A stretch of DNA of 64,000 bases, taken from positions 461,282 through 525,281 of the forward strand of contig JAMAHW010000019.1 of assembly GCA_023627715.1 (NCBI GenBank). The letters run 5' to 3'. Below the pieces are notes generated by a model. That model had not been told where the DNA came from. It worked only from the letters and a program-made list of their open reading frames with translations, and searched no databases. Origin of the DNA: Periconia sp. R9002 (lineage: Eukaryota; Ascomycota; Dothideomycetes; Pleosporales; Periconiaceae). A program made the position numbers and the translations under genes. Shown one piece after another: positions 20,338 to 32,118 of the stretch (positions within the stretch are counted from its first letter, which is position 1; the number at the start of each line of letters is the position of its first letter).

Positions 20338-22697
20338 TTAACAGATCCGTTCCGTAGGCTCTCTCCAAGGAACCCCCAAAATCTCAAATATCCTCTTCTC
20401 GCTCCGTCCCTCCACTAAAACACCATCATTCAACCTCCCACTGTTCTTGCCCCGGACAACATCCTTATAGAGACCTCTTTGGTTCAAGCGCATACCTTTC
20501 TTGCTCGCCAGAAGCCTCACGCTACGGTTGAATATATCGTTGCCAGTGAAGTAGATAAGTGCGGCTCCCATCTCATAGTCCGGAACCAGAAGGAGATCCA
20601 GACGACGCCAAGTTGTCGACGTAGGAAGACATGACACTCCATGCCACTTTGTCCCGTCATCTGAGCGCGAGGATGCTGCGAGCTTGCATTTCAGGAAGCC
20701 TGATGCTTTGAGAGAGGGAACAAGAGTTCCGAAGACGACGTCTCTGATCTCGCTTATGGAAGCTCCGGGTTTGGTGATGATGATGTCTATGTCTCCCGAA
20801 TCTTCGGCGCCTCGGCGATACGAGCCCATGACCATGGATTCGAACGCCGGATCGAGCTTATTCAATGCGCTTTTGACAAAATTACCATGTTCTTCCACCT
20901 CGGCGCGGGGAATTCGTTGTGCGAAGTCGTCGTAGTGCTCTATGCCAATTTTTTGAGATTCTGTGAGCTTCGCTTTCGTAACGAGATCATCCAGTGTTCG
21001 ATAACCAGTCTGAATCCATTTGTTGGCTTGTGAGAGTCCGACTCCATAAATGCCTAAAAATAAACGCAGCACTTGATCCGTCGGGTCGTTTCGCGTAGTA
21101 TCCAATCTCCGCAATTGATCGGTAAGAACAATCTCTTCGATTTTCATTGCGATACGGGAGCCGATGGATGGAAGTGCTGCGGCTTGCTTTGCTGTAGTTA
21201 TCTTTGTATCTTGTTTCCGAAGAGTAGCGATGGCCCTTCGGTACGCATTCGTTCGCCATTGATCTTGCATTTGGTCATAATGCTTGCACATCTGGTCCAG
21301 AATTTCGATTGTTCGGGCGTTGGGGTTGGAAGAGCTATTGTGACCAGCCGGATTCATGCACGTAAACGTATCCTGTGCCAATTTGCGTTTCCCGCGTCCA
21401 CCCACGTTCCCAAATGAGAGTCCAGGTGACTCAGAACATTTGGAATCTGACTCACTCTCATCTTCAGTTTCTGGATCGTGTTTTTCACTGCCGGAGCTTG
21501 ATGGCCGATAGTCTTCATCATATTCTTCCTCCAGAGGCAGATGTGCAATGGATTTGGCTTCCGCAATAGCTGCAGACAAGGCATCGTTATACGTAGTTGG
21601 GCAAGCTATTGCATCCTCATCAACGAAGCTGTCCAGGACTATCTCTTCCGCTGAATTATCAGACCCATGTGGTGTAGAACCCGAATCAGCAAGTTTGTTT
21701 TCTAGAGATGTGGAATCTTTCAGCGCCGGTGGCGGATGTGGTGAAAGCAACGATTCGGTGTGCGCAGAACTCGGCAGTAAATCCGAAGCCGAAGCAGAGG
21801 TCGAGTTTTCGTTTCGATTTGCGTCTAAACGAGGAGCTCCTTTTACAAGGAATCGGCCAGCTGTAGGATCCAAAAGCTTACCAAACTCTATGCATTGAGG
21901 GACATATGGATCAAATTTCGCAAGAATTACATGTTGCTGAAGATGGAATATTAGCTAGGAACATTCTTTTGGAGAAGGAAACTTACAGGCAATCCTGCTT
22001 TATTCAGATGACGCAGTAATTGAGAGTATGAGTGCTCGCCATCATCAACTAGGACGTGTGTGATATCATGCCGCCAGGTCTTAACCCATACTCCTCCCAG
22101 CTGAATCAATTTATGTATGCGACGTCGACGTGGCATGCTGATATCGTCGTTGGGATACATATAAATAATCTTGTCTCGGAAGATCTGCTTCTTTTCCGGT
22201 TCGAGCTTGATATGCTCTGCCAATTTCACGTTTTTCCCGTTCTTCAATTCGCGTGGTACGGCTCCAAATTGTACAAAACTTGGAATTTCGCCATGTGTCG
22301 GGTCTAGGCTAGACAACGACACTGTCCTTTTTGATTTCCTTTTCGTGTCGTCCACGGATCGTGTCATTTTGCCCCGTTTACGTGGGGAAAGAGAGAGATC
22401 GTTTGCAGTAGTTGAGTCTGACTCAGTCCATGACCGCTTCAATGTAGAGTTTCTAAGACGTGTTGTAGATGACTCTTGTACCGCTTGTGCGGCCCACTCC
22501 CTTTGTGCTTCTTTCATTGTTGGCCCCAAAAAGCTCCCGGAACCACGAGGAAGCCTAGGTGGCGGCATGGCGTCGACACCAGCAAGCGCGCGGCCCATGT
22601 TCAAGTATCCTTCGCTGAAAGACTGATCTTCACTGTCCGATCGCAATTCCTGCTCTTCAAAATACGTTTTCTTTTCTTCAAGCTCGTTTGAGGACAT
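20338..22697 (-). CDS. Family X DNA polymerase (Pol4 / Pol lambda type)
   Basis: Two exons on the minus strand, 22697-21987 and 21936-20338, with a 50-bp intron inside the BRCT domain; product about 769 residues. Parts in order: a Ser/Arg-rich N-terminus with basic patches, a BRCT domain (about 165-262), an acidic Ser-rich linker, the 8-kDa domain (about 442-516) with the lyase Lys conserved at about 502 (SRIAMKIEE), fingers/thumb helix-hairpin-helix (GIYGVGLSQANKW), the palm motif GSYRRGAEDSGDIDI with catalytic Asp at about 619 and 621, the third Asp in RRLDLLL at about 684, and the YFTGND sugar-selection loop at about 699. This is the layout of Pol lambda and fungal Pol4, used in gap filling during end joining and base excision repair. 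The BRCT domain would recruit it to Ku/ligase IV. The long unstructured linker is larger than in yeast Pol4 (582 residues). Confidence 0.93.
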
Positions 22698-23687
22698 GAT
22701 GGCATGTTAGGCACGGTATGGGTAAAATGTAATAGAAAGGGTTGAGTCGGAGTTGTGTTATATATACCGGGAGTACAACTGTAAAGCAAGGAGAGAGAGT
22801 TGGTTGGTTGAATGTACATTGACGAAGGCAGCAGCGCGTTTGGCGTCAACTAGGGTGACGCGAGGTCACGTGATTCATCTGTTTTACCTACCTCCTTCAT
22901 TATTTATGTTCTAATCGTCAATTCAACCAACCTTACTTTCACATGCTAAGGTAGGCGCCCGAAGTAGCCACGCAAATGTGCATTTCTCACGTGAATCGAT
23001 TCGTGTCCCGAGTTTCAATTGTTGCAGCTATGTATGATTCCGGAACTGCGGCTAAATAACTCCCAGCCATTTATGGGGCCTGTCCTGGTGGTACATCGAG
23101 ACAAAACCTGTCGAGTCACGACCCAAAATCCACCCATCGGCTCCGAAATCTGAATCGGAAAAGCCACCAGAGGCATCACACAACGTCAAATGAGAACTAG
23201 GCGGCTCACTATTCAGGGCACCAAGCGACCCTCGGGCAAAATCGAAGTATGCCCCTAGTCCTTAAACGCCATCACTATTCATCTCGATACACCGGACCGG
23301 GAGCTGTAATTGCTAACAGCTCAAACTCGGCTAGCTCCAGAAAAGTATGGTGCAAACTCATGGTCTAGACTGGTGCGTGACGACCCGTCCAAATCGGACC
23401 ACGACAACGACCAGCGCGTTTTAGAAACTATCGTTATTGTCCCCCTGCGCCTCCGTTAGTCCCCTTTCTCATGACAATCCCCTCGCTGAGCCACTTTCTC
23501 GTCTATGAAAGAGTGGCGTCTCCTTCGAGATTCTTGCGGATTTACCCTCTCCAGACTCTACCATGTCCTTGAGCAGCCTTTAGGTGAAGTCTCCGATTAC
23601 TTCGATTTCATTCTGCCCTTCGTGTTGGGTGCTTTGCATCATTATTGTTTTACTATTTTTAATATTTTCGTTTCGCTCTTAATCGCC
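22698..23687. promoter_or_regulatory. Divergent region between polymerase and GH16 genes
   Basis: About 990 bp. No independent gene is supported. In frame with the GH16 gene, the sequence is open from an ATG at 23,505, so part of this region could be translated as a longer leader, but the signal peptide argues for the start at 23,688. Confidence 0.4.
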
Positions 23688-24910
23688 ATGCCTTCCACTG
23701 GTATACCCTCTTTCGGAGCACCTCTGTTGTTTCTCGCTGTTTTCCTCCAACCAGTCCTCTCCGCCCAATACACGACGTCGGGAAGCCCAACACCTCACGA
23801 CAACACACCAAACTGCTCTTGCTATCTCGTCGGCTCCGGCGCCAATTCTGACACGCCTGCGTATTTTCAATATTATCGTTTTTTCGATTTTCGGAACCTT
23901 GCAGACAATGCTGGTCAGTATGTGAATGCACCACCCCTCCTGAATTCCTCGCAGGATGCTGCGAGCGCGAACGCCTGGAATGCGGACATTTTCAATAGCG
24001 ATGCCTGGAAAACGGACTGGAATATTCAGAACTGGAGTAAACCTGCTACCTCCGATTTTCCCACACCAATGACAAACTCCCCGGCAAATGTCTATATCCA
24101 GCAAAATGCCGACGAGAACGATGACTTCACATTTCTAACACTCCGTACGAGCGCCCTGAGTGATTCTCAAACTGCCGCCGAGATAGAGAACGAGCAAAAA
24201 AACCTAATGCATGTCTCCATGAGAATGCACGCACGGGTTACTGGGTCAAAAGGTGCTGTGGCCGGCTTCTTCACTTTCTTTGATGATGTCAATGAAAGCG
24301 ACATTGAGATCTTGACGAGGGATCCCAAGAACACTATCCGTTACACAAATCAGCCCGCTGTCGATAAATCAGGAAATGAGGTTGCATCGGCCTCTGTCGC
24401 ACCGCAGAATTTGGCAGCATGGGATCAATGGCAGACTCATCGGATCGACTGGTTAGATAAAAACAGCTTCTGGTACTTGAACGGAAAAGAAGTTGCCGCA
24501 AACACCTACTCTGTTCCTCGTAAGCCCAGTGGGCTGACGATCAACATGTGGTCCGAGTAAGCACGCTTCCTTCTATTATCCTATCGTACATGCTAAGCTC
24601 TGTTTACAGCGGAGGGGAATGGTCCGGCCACATGGACCAAGGCAGTTCCGCCGAGTTTCAGATCCAATGGATAGAAATGGCTTTCAACACCAGTGGCCCA
24701 GTAGGCGGCCCTAAGGGTAAGCGGGATGTGGAGGTGTTGGAGAAGAGAAAGAAAAGCAAAGGCTGCGAAGTTGTCTGTAAAATAGACGACGTCGAAAAGT
24801 TAGGTACTCCCGACATTGTCAGCGTCAATTACAGTATGGCTGGCAGTTTGTCCGTGTCATGGGGGTTGTTGGCGATTGTCTCACTTGTATCGATTTTCAC
24901 CCGTATATAA
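23688..24910 (+). CDS. Secreted, probably GPI-anchored GH16 glycoside hydrolase
   Basis: Two exons, 23688-24556 and 24610-24910, with a 53-bp phase-2 intron; product about 389 residues. A signal peptide (about 1-26, ending VLSAQ) is followed by a beta-jelly-roll type region. The GH16 catalytic motif E-x-D-x-E is seen at about residues 203-207 (NESDIEILTRD), then THRIDWLDKNSFWYLNG and a WSDGGEWSG motif across the splice. The C-terminus is hydrophobic after Ser/Gly (about 365-389), as for GPI addition, so the enzyme likely acts at the cell wall or plasma membrane on beta-glucan or a related polymer. An in-frame ATG at 23,505 would add 61 residues before the signal peptide; I reject it because it would bury the signal. 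A dibasic Lys-Arg stretch (about 343-355) before the anchor is unusual and may be a processing site. Confidence 0.88.
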
Positions 24911-25159
24911 AAAATGCTATAAAGTGTTCCCTGCGAGACATAGTAGATCGTATGATGTATACATATGTATACTAAGCTGACATGCACAAGGTGACTGCAT
25001 ACCCGTTTGGGGTTGTCGCTCTCACCTGCCTACAGATTCGCTCCAGGCCGTGCGGTAGGAGCTGTCGCCAGAAGCTACCCCGCGCTACATCCACCTCCAT
25101 TTCCCCACCAAAGCAGTCACCTTCATCCAAACTGCCATAACTACACCCAAATTGCCACC

Positions 25160-27375
25160 ATGACCGCTTCTATAGATTCCGAAGTTCTCAAGCAGTACCT
25201 TGCTGACAGTCCTCCCACCGTCGTACCTCTTGCAATTAAACCACACTTCGAGGCACTCACCGACAAGGAAAAGCTCTATGCTCATCACATCTCCGTGTAA
25301 GACGTCCTTTAACTACTTCGGAGTACACCAACTAACCTCCTGCTATAGGGCCTGCTATGCGGGCACACGTATTGTACTACGACAGGTCTCGCCGGAAGCT
25401 GAGGACATCTACGACTTCATCATTACACTACACAAGCATTCTAAAGGCGACTACTCTACCCTTACCAAGGACGCAGGTCTCTCGAAAGATGATCTCGATG
25501 CTTACCTCCATTATGCGGCTCAATTTCTTGGGAACCTTGGTAACTACAAGTCTTTCGGCGATTCCAAGTTCGTACCACGTCTCGATCCCAAACAACTGAA
25601 GGCGCTGGCCTCTACATCTCCGACGGCTCTCCAACTATACGAAAAATTCAAGGATGCCATATATGCAGGCAACGATGTCGGGAAACTGCACCTAGGCTAC
25701 CCGAGCGCTGGTCATGTGTCGACGTACTACCCAGACAGTCCTGATATTACAAAAGAGGAGATTGCCAAAGTGAGTGACTTTTTAGAGGGCAAACGATTGC
25801 TTCCGGAGAATACCAGAGTCAAAAAGACGTTGGAAGGCTTTGAAATTTTAATCGCAAGCGCCCAGTCGGATCCGTCGTCGGAAGACAGAGACCTGAAGGA
25901 GAATGAATGGACGCTGGATGATGGCAAGAAAGTTAAGCTGGTATTTGGTGATCACTCTAAGGAAATGGAGACAATCACACATCATATCAACGAAGCAAAG
26001 AGATATGCAGCGAATGACAACCAGGCAAACATGATGGAGCAATATGCGAAGAGTTTCCGCACTGGTTCGCTAGAGGCATACAAGGAGAGCCAGCGATACT
26101 GGATCAAGGACAAAGGCCCTGAGGTCGAGACAGATGTAGGCTTCGTAGAAACTTATCGTGATCCTCATGGCATACGAGGAGAATGGGAAGGGTTCGTCTC
26201 TATGGTGAATAAGGAGCGAACGAAAGCCTTTGGAAAACTCGTAGATTCTGCACCGAAACTAATCCCACTGTTGCCATGGGACTCAGCATTCGAGAAAGAT
26301 AAGTTTTTGAGTCCGGATTTCACCTCGTTGGAGGTTTTGACATTTTGCGGTAGCGGGTGAGCATTTGTTCATACTTTGCGACGGTGTCAATATGCTAACA
26401 TGAGACAGCATTCCTGCCGGTATCAACATCCCCAACTACGACGATATTCGGCAGAACCTAGGTTTCAAAAACGTGTCACTCGGCAATGTGCTATCTGCGA
26501 AAGCACCCAACGAGCCAATCCCTTTCATCAAACCGTCAGATCTCGAGGTTTACAACAAGTATCGCGACCCTGCTTTTGAGGTGCAGGTCGGGCTTCATGA
26601 GCTTTTGGGTCACGGCTGCGGAAAACTGCTTCAAGAGACCTCCCCCGGTGAATACAACTTCGATATCAACAACCCACCTATTTCACCAATTACGAACAAG
26701 CCCATAACGACCTACTATAAACCAGGGCAGACTTGGGGTTCGGTTTTCGGTACTATTGCTGCTTCGTACGAAGAATGCCGTGCGGAGTGTGTGGCTATGG
26801 CGCTCTCTTGTGAATTCCCAATCCTGGAGCTTTTCGGCTTTGGAAATGGCAAGGAAGATATCAACGGCGAAGCCGGAAATGTGCTCTTTGCTGCATATCT
26901 ACAGATGGCGCGTGCCGGAATTGTTGCTCTGGAATTCTGGGACCCGAAGTCTCGCAAGTGGGGTCAGGCTCATATGCAGGCTCGATTTTCCATTCTCCGA
27001 ACTTTCCTCAACGCAGGTGTTGAGTTCTGTGAGCTTGAATGGGAGAAGGAAGATCTTTCAGACCTCACCATTCGTCTCGAACGTTCACGCATTTTGGATT
27101 TGGGTCGGCGTGCGGTCGAAGACTACCTACGAAAGCTGCATATCTTTAAGAGCACAGCAGATTATGAGAGCGCAAAGAAGCTTTATGATGAAATCACGAC
27201 TGTGGAGCCATTTTACGAGAACTTGGTCCGACCGGCGGTGCTTAAGAACAAGACACCACGGAAGGTGTTTGTGCAGGCAAACACTGTGGAGGAAGGTGGA
27301 AAAGTAGGGTTGAAGGAGTATGATGCCACCCCTGAAGGTATGATCCAGAGCTACACGGACAGGTTGTATGTGTAG
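25160..27375 (+). CDS. Dipeptidyl peptidase III (M49 zinc metallopeptidase)
   Basis: Three exons, 25160-25296, 25349-26356 and 26409-27375, both introns 52 bp; product 703 residues, close to yeast Dpp3 (711). The enzyme removes dipeptides from short peptides in the cytosol. The M49 zinc motif HELLGH is at about residues 445-450 and the second motif EECRAE at about 503-508, which supplies the third zinc ligand; SSxxEDRDLKE- and YWIKDKGPEVETDVGFVE-type segments also match the family. The ATG at 25160 has a good GCCACC context and starts directly at the conserved N-terminus. Upstream the frame stays open into a basic, Pro/His-rich stretch that could be a mitochondrial leader if a non-ATG start were used, but no ATG is there. 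Confidence 0.95.
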
Positions 27376-27817
27376 AATACCCATCATGATGTACGAGGGT
27401 AGTTGGGTTTCCTCTGCCTACTACAAATGAAGTAAACCTTCGACACAACAATAAATCTGAGAGACCTCAATTGATCATACTCATAACTCTTCATTATCCT
27501 TGACGCACTGCTCTCTTTCAAACTTGCTAGGCTGTAATAGAGGGTTTGAGGGTCACGTTCATTCAAAGAGTCGATCAATTATCCGTGATAACTAGTATAC
27601 GCTTTGCTAATACATCCTTTGACATGAAGTTGAAGGTCTTTTGCAGCGATATACCTTCCGCTTCCGTAGAGCACTAGTCGGTTACTAATGCAAAGTCTAG
27701 ACACAGTGACTCACTATCTACCAAACATATATAAATTCAAGATCCATAACAGCTGTTGAATCTTGGAACAAAGCTCGACTAGAAGAAACCCCTAACTGTA
27801 TTTGTCTTACAACAATC
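27376..27817. other. Intergenic region
   Basis: About 440 bp holding the DPP III 3' flank and the promoter of the next gene; a TATATAAA element lies near 27,727, about 90 bp before the ATG at 27,818. Nothing else recognised. Confidence 0.4.
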
Positions 27818-28876
27818 ATGGCAAACTCGCCGTTAAGAGTCGGGTGGGTCGGTCTGGGCTCAATGGGTTTGGCTATGGCTACGAACATGCAGAAGCATTT
27901 ACAGAACCAAGAATTACCACCGCTTCACTACACAAACCGTACATTATCGCGTGGAGACTCACTCAAAGCCATTGGGGGGATTCCATGCCAGACTGTTACA
28001 GAAGTTGTTCAAAACTCCGACATTATCTTCATTTCTGTACGTTGCCACTCCTGCTCACGGCACTCTAACCTACAAACACCCAATTATGATATGATAGATG
28101 ATGCCTAACAATTTCACCAGCTCAGCGATGACGCAGCACTCACTACAACCATCCAAACAATCCTCCAAACCCACCCTCAACTCACCAACAAAATCCTCAT
28201 TGACACCACCACCGTCCACCCAAACACCACCTCCTCCATATCCGACCTCCTCACCAATGCAGGCGCCCAATATATCGCCGCTCCCGTCTTCGGAGCGACC
28301 CCAACCGCACAAGCTGGCCAACTTCTCATGGCGCTTGGCGGCCCCGAATCCGCCATTTCAATCGTGGAACCCTTCCTCGTCGGCGTCCTCGCCCGCGGCA
28401 CTATCCCCGTCGGTTCTGAACCCTCCAAAGCTCTCCTCCTCAAATCCACAAGCAACTTCATTACCGCAGGCCTCATGTACCTCCTCAGCGAAGCCCACGT
28501 ACTGGCCGAAGTCTCCGGCCTCCCCGCGCAAACCCTCGAGTCCCTCATCGAGCAGAACTTCGGCGCGTACGCTGGCGGCGTGTCCAAGCGGATCACGTCA
28601 GGGAGTTACGTAGCGGAGGAAGGCGGGAGGCCGAGTTCGGGGCTGGCGCTTGGGATTAAGGATGTAGGGATCGGGGTTGGGATTGCAAAGGAGAATGGGG
28701 TGCGGTTGAAGATTGGTGAGCTGAGTCTTGAGGCTATGGAGGGAGCGAGGAGGTGGGGGGAGGAAAGGGGGAAGGAGGCATTGATGGATAGTAGTTCTGT
28801 TTTCGGGAGTGTGAGGGTGCGGGCTGGGTTGGATTTTGAGAGTGAGGTTGTGAGGAGGCGGGATGGGAAGGAGTGA
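27818..28876 (+). CDS. 3-hydroxyisobutyrate dehydrogenase-like NAD(P)-dependent enzyme
   Basis: Two exons, 27818-28036 and 28121-28876, with an 84-bp phase-0 intron; product about 324 residues. The N-terminus has the dinucleotide motif GLGSMG (Gly 12, 14, 17), then HYTNRT, DIIFIS and the beta-strand ILIDTTTVHP typical of beta-hydroxyacid dehydrogenases. The C-terminal all-helical domain carries a KSTSN stretch whose Lys (about 181) and Asn (about 185) fit the catalytic K-x3-N motif. Family members reduce or oxidise 3-hydroxyisobutyrate, tartronate semialdehyde or glyoxylate; the exact substrate is not decided. No clear mitochondrial presequence. The coding strand is C-rich up to about 28,570 and switches sharply to G-rich after it. 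Confidence 0.85.
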
Positions 28877-29168
28877 GTAGTTGTGAGATGGCAATGGCAG
28901 GAGTATAAAGTGTTGCGCCTTCAGTTACTGATTAACGATAGAAGATCATATCGCTGTGTATCAATGAGTGAGAAAGGTTTTCACGGCTGAATGATGATAT
29001 ACAGGAATAGAGTTATACATTTCTGTATCCATACTCGTACATGTTCAAATAACTTTCGAAACTGCTCTTGGAGAGGCGGGTGAGCTTTACAGGCCATTAT
29101 CTGCCCCGAGTTCTGTAGGCCATTGTATACGTATATATACTCTTACAAGTTCGTCTTCAACTTTCCAA
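28877..29168. other. Convergent 3' flanks
   Basis: About 290 bp between two stop codons; no feature recognised. Confidence 0.3.
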
Positions 29169-30282
29169 TCACGAATCATCCACACCGCCCAAGGTATTAC
29201 TTGCCCATTGGTATGAACCCAAGAAAATGGCACCTCCAGCACTGATCCAGCCAATCCTCGGTCCTATCCCCGCAAAGAAAGCGCTGGGACCCGATTGCTT
29301 TAGTATCGCCCTCAACATATCGAACATGCCGACCTTCTCTTTTGCCAACATCATCCTCGTTTTCAGCACATCCAACGGTGTCGTAACCCCCGCAGCCACG
29401 GCGCCAGCAACACTGCCCAACAGCCCACCTTCTAAGCCCGAGACCTCGCTCTTCCCCGTAGATCGCGTGCGCCACCGCTTCATGACTTCCCATAGTGGGA
29501 ACTGGATAACGGTAAAGGGGACCTCGCGGATAATAGTAATCGTCCAACCGCGATACAGCTCGCGCCACACATGCGCGAAACCATGCGTATGCCTCTGATT
29601 CAAAATGTACGTGAGCGCTGAAAGCGAACTAGGATGTTGGCTCGCCTGGGCCCTCTGCTTCACGACCTCAGTCGGAACTCTGACAGCGCACGCAGCGACC
29701 TCACCCAGACTCGCTGCAATCATGTGCACGCCGGCCTCTCGCCCCGTCTGGCTGGCCCCAGAGTACTCCGTGTACTGCTTGCCCTCGGCATTGCGCGCGG
29801 TCGTCGGCGGCGGGGTGAGGTGACGCTTCAGCGAGTCGTAGGTTATGAAGAAAAGGGCGGCGCCTGGTGCAGACCCGATGACTGCGCTGCCAACACCTCG
29901 GTAGATGCCTGTGAAGCCGCCGCTCGCGGCGAAGCCCCCGGAGGATTGGAGTCGGGTTTTGAGCGTGTCGAGGGGATAGAGAGAGAGATCTACGGTTGTG
30001 CCTGCGAGGCCACCTGCCTAGACTTTCTGTTATTTTAAATTGCAAAATCGGAGAGATAAGCATTGTTTCGAAGAAAAAGGAAGCATAGCTGGAATTTGAG
30101 AAGCTCATCCTCAACTGGGAGTCGTCGCTGGAGCGTGAATCCCCATTCAACGGATTTGGGAAAGAGAGACCATTTGAACTTGAAAAGAGCATATCGGGAA
30201 TATAGCGACTTACAATTAGAGACCGCACATACGGCGACTCAACCCATGCGTTTCCGCGTGTGGGGTCGAGCACATTCTGCAT
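29169..30282 (-). CDS. Mitochondrial S-adenosylmethionine carrier (Pet8/SAMC type)
   Basis: Two exons on the minus strand, about 30282-30214 and 30017-29169, with a 196-bp intron (GTAAGT...CTAG, phase 0) joining SPYVRSLI to AGGLAGTTVD; product about 305 residues. Three mitochondrial-carrier repeats are visible: PLDTLKTR at about 38-45, PTEVVKQR in the second, and TPLDVLKTR in the third. GTTVDLSLYPLDTLKTRLQ and FITYDSLKR match the SAM carriers, which exchange S-adenosylmethionine for S-adenosylhomocysteine across the inner membrane. The start is uncertain: the frame is open upstream to an ATG at 30,462, which would add about 60 residues and bring the start close to the divergent WD40 gene; the ATG at 30,282 gives a normal family N-terminus. 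Confidence 0.87.
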
Positions 30283-30534
30283 AGCTGGGTTCGAAGCGGG
30301 ATCAACAAAAAGACTTTGAGACGATGCATCGCTCCAATTGCTACCGGTAGCTTCATTGGTCCGTGCGTTGTATAGAGCTCCAACTTTATTATCAGATGCC
30401 GCTAGCGCGGTTAAGCTCACTTGCCGCATCAGTATCACCAACGCTCTTGCACAGTCCGCCATAACCTCGAAATTTGAGCTGAAAGAGAAGGATTCGGAGG
30501 TTTGAAGGGAAATGGAGGTCGTCTGGATATCAGG
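30283..30534. promoter_or_regulatory. Short divergent promoter between SAM carrier and WD40 gene
   Basis: About 250 bp, or about 70 bp if the longer carrier start at 30,462 is used. No TATA consensus seen. Confidence 0.35.
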
Positions 30535-31103
30535 ATGAGCAGCCTAGGTATCAGAGTCAGGTGGTTGGCGAGCACGACAAGAGAAGAGCCGTCCGAGAGA
30601 GGTATATTCAGTGAAGAAGGAAATGGGCCAGCAGGATCAACCGCTCAAAATGACGAACAGAAAGAAGATTCGGATGCATTGGATTATTCTAGTTCCGCGA
30701 CGACTCCTTCCCATCCCAGGTCCGCAAGCCGCAAATCCAACAGCAGCTGCATAGAAGAAGCCCAACTCTCTCCTGACGGAACCTGCATCTTCACCACCGA
30801 CCACGCTCGAAAGTTTTCTGTATATCCTGTACCCTTCAACATTCTCTCAGAAAACCATCATGACGATCATCATCCCACCACCCAGGCTCAAGCCAAACCG
30901 CTCGAACCATACGCGCAATTCCAATCCGCGGAACCAATCTGGGCTTTCGCCGTGAACCCGTACTTCGACCTCTCCGACGCCAACACGACGACCGTGCTCG
31001 TCAGTCGGCGGGGGCAGTACATCTCACTCCACAACGCGCTGTGGGACATATCCTCCATCTCCCATTCCGCATCCAACAACATCTCCCACCACGCCACTAC
31101 CAC

Positions 31104-31134
<31 letters not shown>

Positions 31135-32118
31135 ACCTTGCATTACACCACCCAGCCCAAAACCCCAATCAACATCTCCACCCCAATAACCTCCTACAAG
31201 CTCATAGACCCGCTAACTGAAGCCTACCTCACGCCGCTAAGTCTCACCTTTTCGCGCTGCGGCGGCTACTTCTACGCCGGCCACCAAAACCGCATCTTCA
31301 TCTACGACGTCTCGGCCACGTACTCGGATCCCATTACCAGCATCCCGACCATCCCTTCCGCGCGGTCGAAGCTTAAAGGCGGCGGTGTGGGGTTCAAGGG
31401 TCACATCACGGCTCTCGACATCTCCCCGCCGTCGACGTACTCGCACGACGGCATCTTGGCTGCGGGCTCGCGCACGCGGTTCGTAGGGCTGTACGATGCG
31501 CGGAGCGGGAGCGAGACGACGCATTTCGGGCTCCCCGGCACTCCTGGTTCGTCTACCTTTTACACACGCAGCAGCAGCAGCGGGAGAGAACAAGACGAGG
31601 AAGCAGCGATGGGAGGCAATGGGGTAACGCAGCTCAAGTGGTCTCCCGACGGCACCTACCTGTACATCGCCGAACGCCGCTCCGACGCCCTCCTCCTCTA
31701 CGACGCGCGCAATTTCTCCGTCGCGCTCGCGTACTGCGGGGGCAGGAAGGCGGTGACGAATCAGAAGTTGGGGTTTGGTCTGTGGGCAAACCCTATGGAG
31801 GAAGTGTATGGGAATGGGAGTGGGTGTGAGGTTTGGGCCGGTGGTACCGACGGGCGGGTTCGGGTTTGGAGGGATGCTTGGAAGAAGGAGGGAAGGGTTG
31901 AGGCGGATGAGGTTGTGGATGTGAGGGCCGCGTGTGGGGATGCAGGTGAGGGGGAGGAAGATGACCCGGTCGTTGCTAGCTTGGTGCATGCGAGTGGGAG
32001 TTTGGCCGTTGTGGCTCGAGGACGTCGTAAAGGGTCGAAATGGCCCGGACGGAAGGGGACAGATGAAGAGTTTGAGGATTGCGGCCGGCTGGATATTCTG
32101 GGGCTCGAAAGCGGTTGA
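30535..32118 (+). CDS. WD40 protein of the WRAP53/TCAB1-Swt21 family
   Basis: A single exon from the first in-frame ATG at 30535 gives about 527 residues. The family signature is seen in order: EEAQLSPDGTCIFTT, the region EPIWAFAVNPYFDLSD, SLHNALWD, then SYKLIDPLTEAYLTPLSL, FKGHITALDISP, GILAAGSRTRFVGLYDA, VTQLKWSPDGTYLYIAERRSD, TNQKLGF, and CEVWAGGTDGRVRVW. Human WRAP53 guides telomerase and scaRNAs to Cajal bodies; yeast Swt21 is linked to pre-mRNA splicing. Its role here would be nuclear RNP biogenesis, by family inference. A run of about ten Asp (about 31,104-31,132) lies in a loop. The start is not certain because the first 60 residues show no conserved motif. The coding strand shifts from C-rich to G-rich after about 31,400. 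Confidence 0.83.
31104..31132 (+). repeat. (GAC)n microsatellite encoding poly-Asp
   Basis: About nine to ten tandem GAC triplets within the WD40 gene, giving an acidic loop; likely length-variable. Confidence 0.8.

Noticed and set aside
28098..28613. A 171-codon Pro/Ser-rich frame overlapping the HIBADH-like gene
   Set aside because: It is a +1 shadow of the true exon 2 in a C-rich stretch, which gives Pro/Ser runs.
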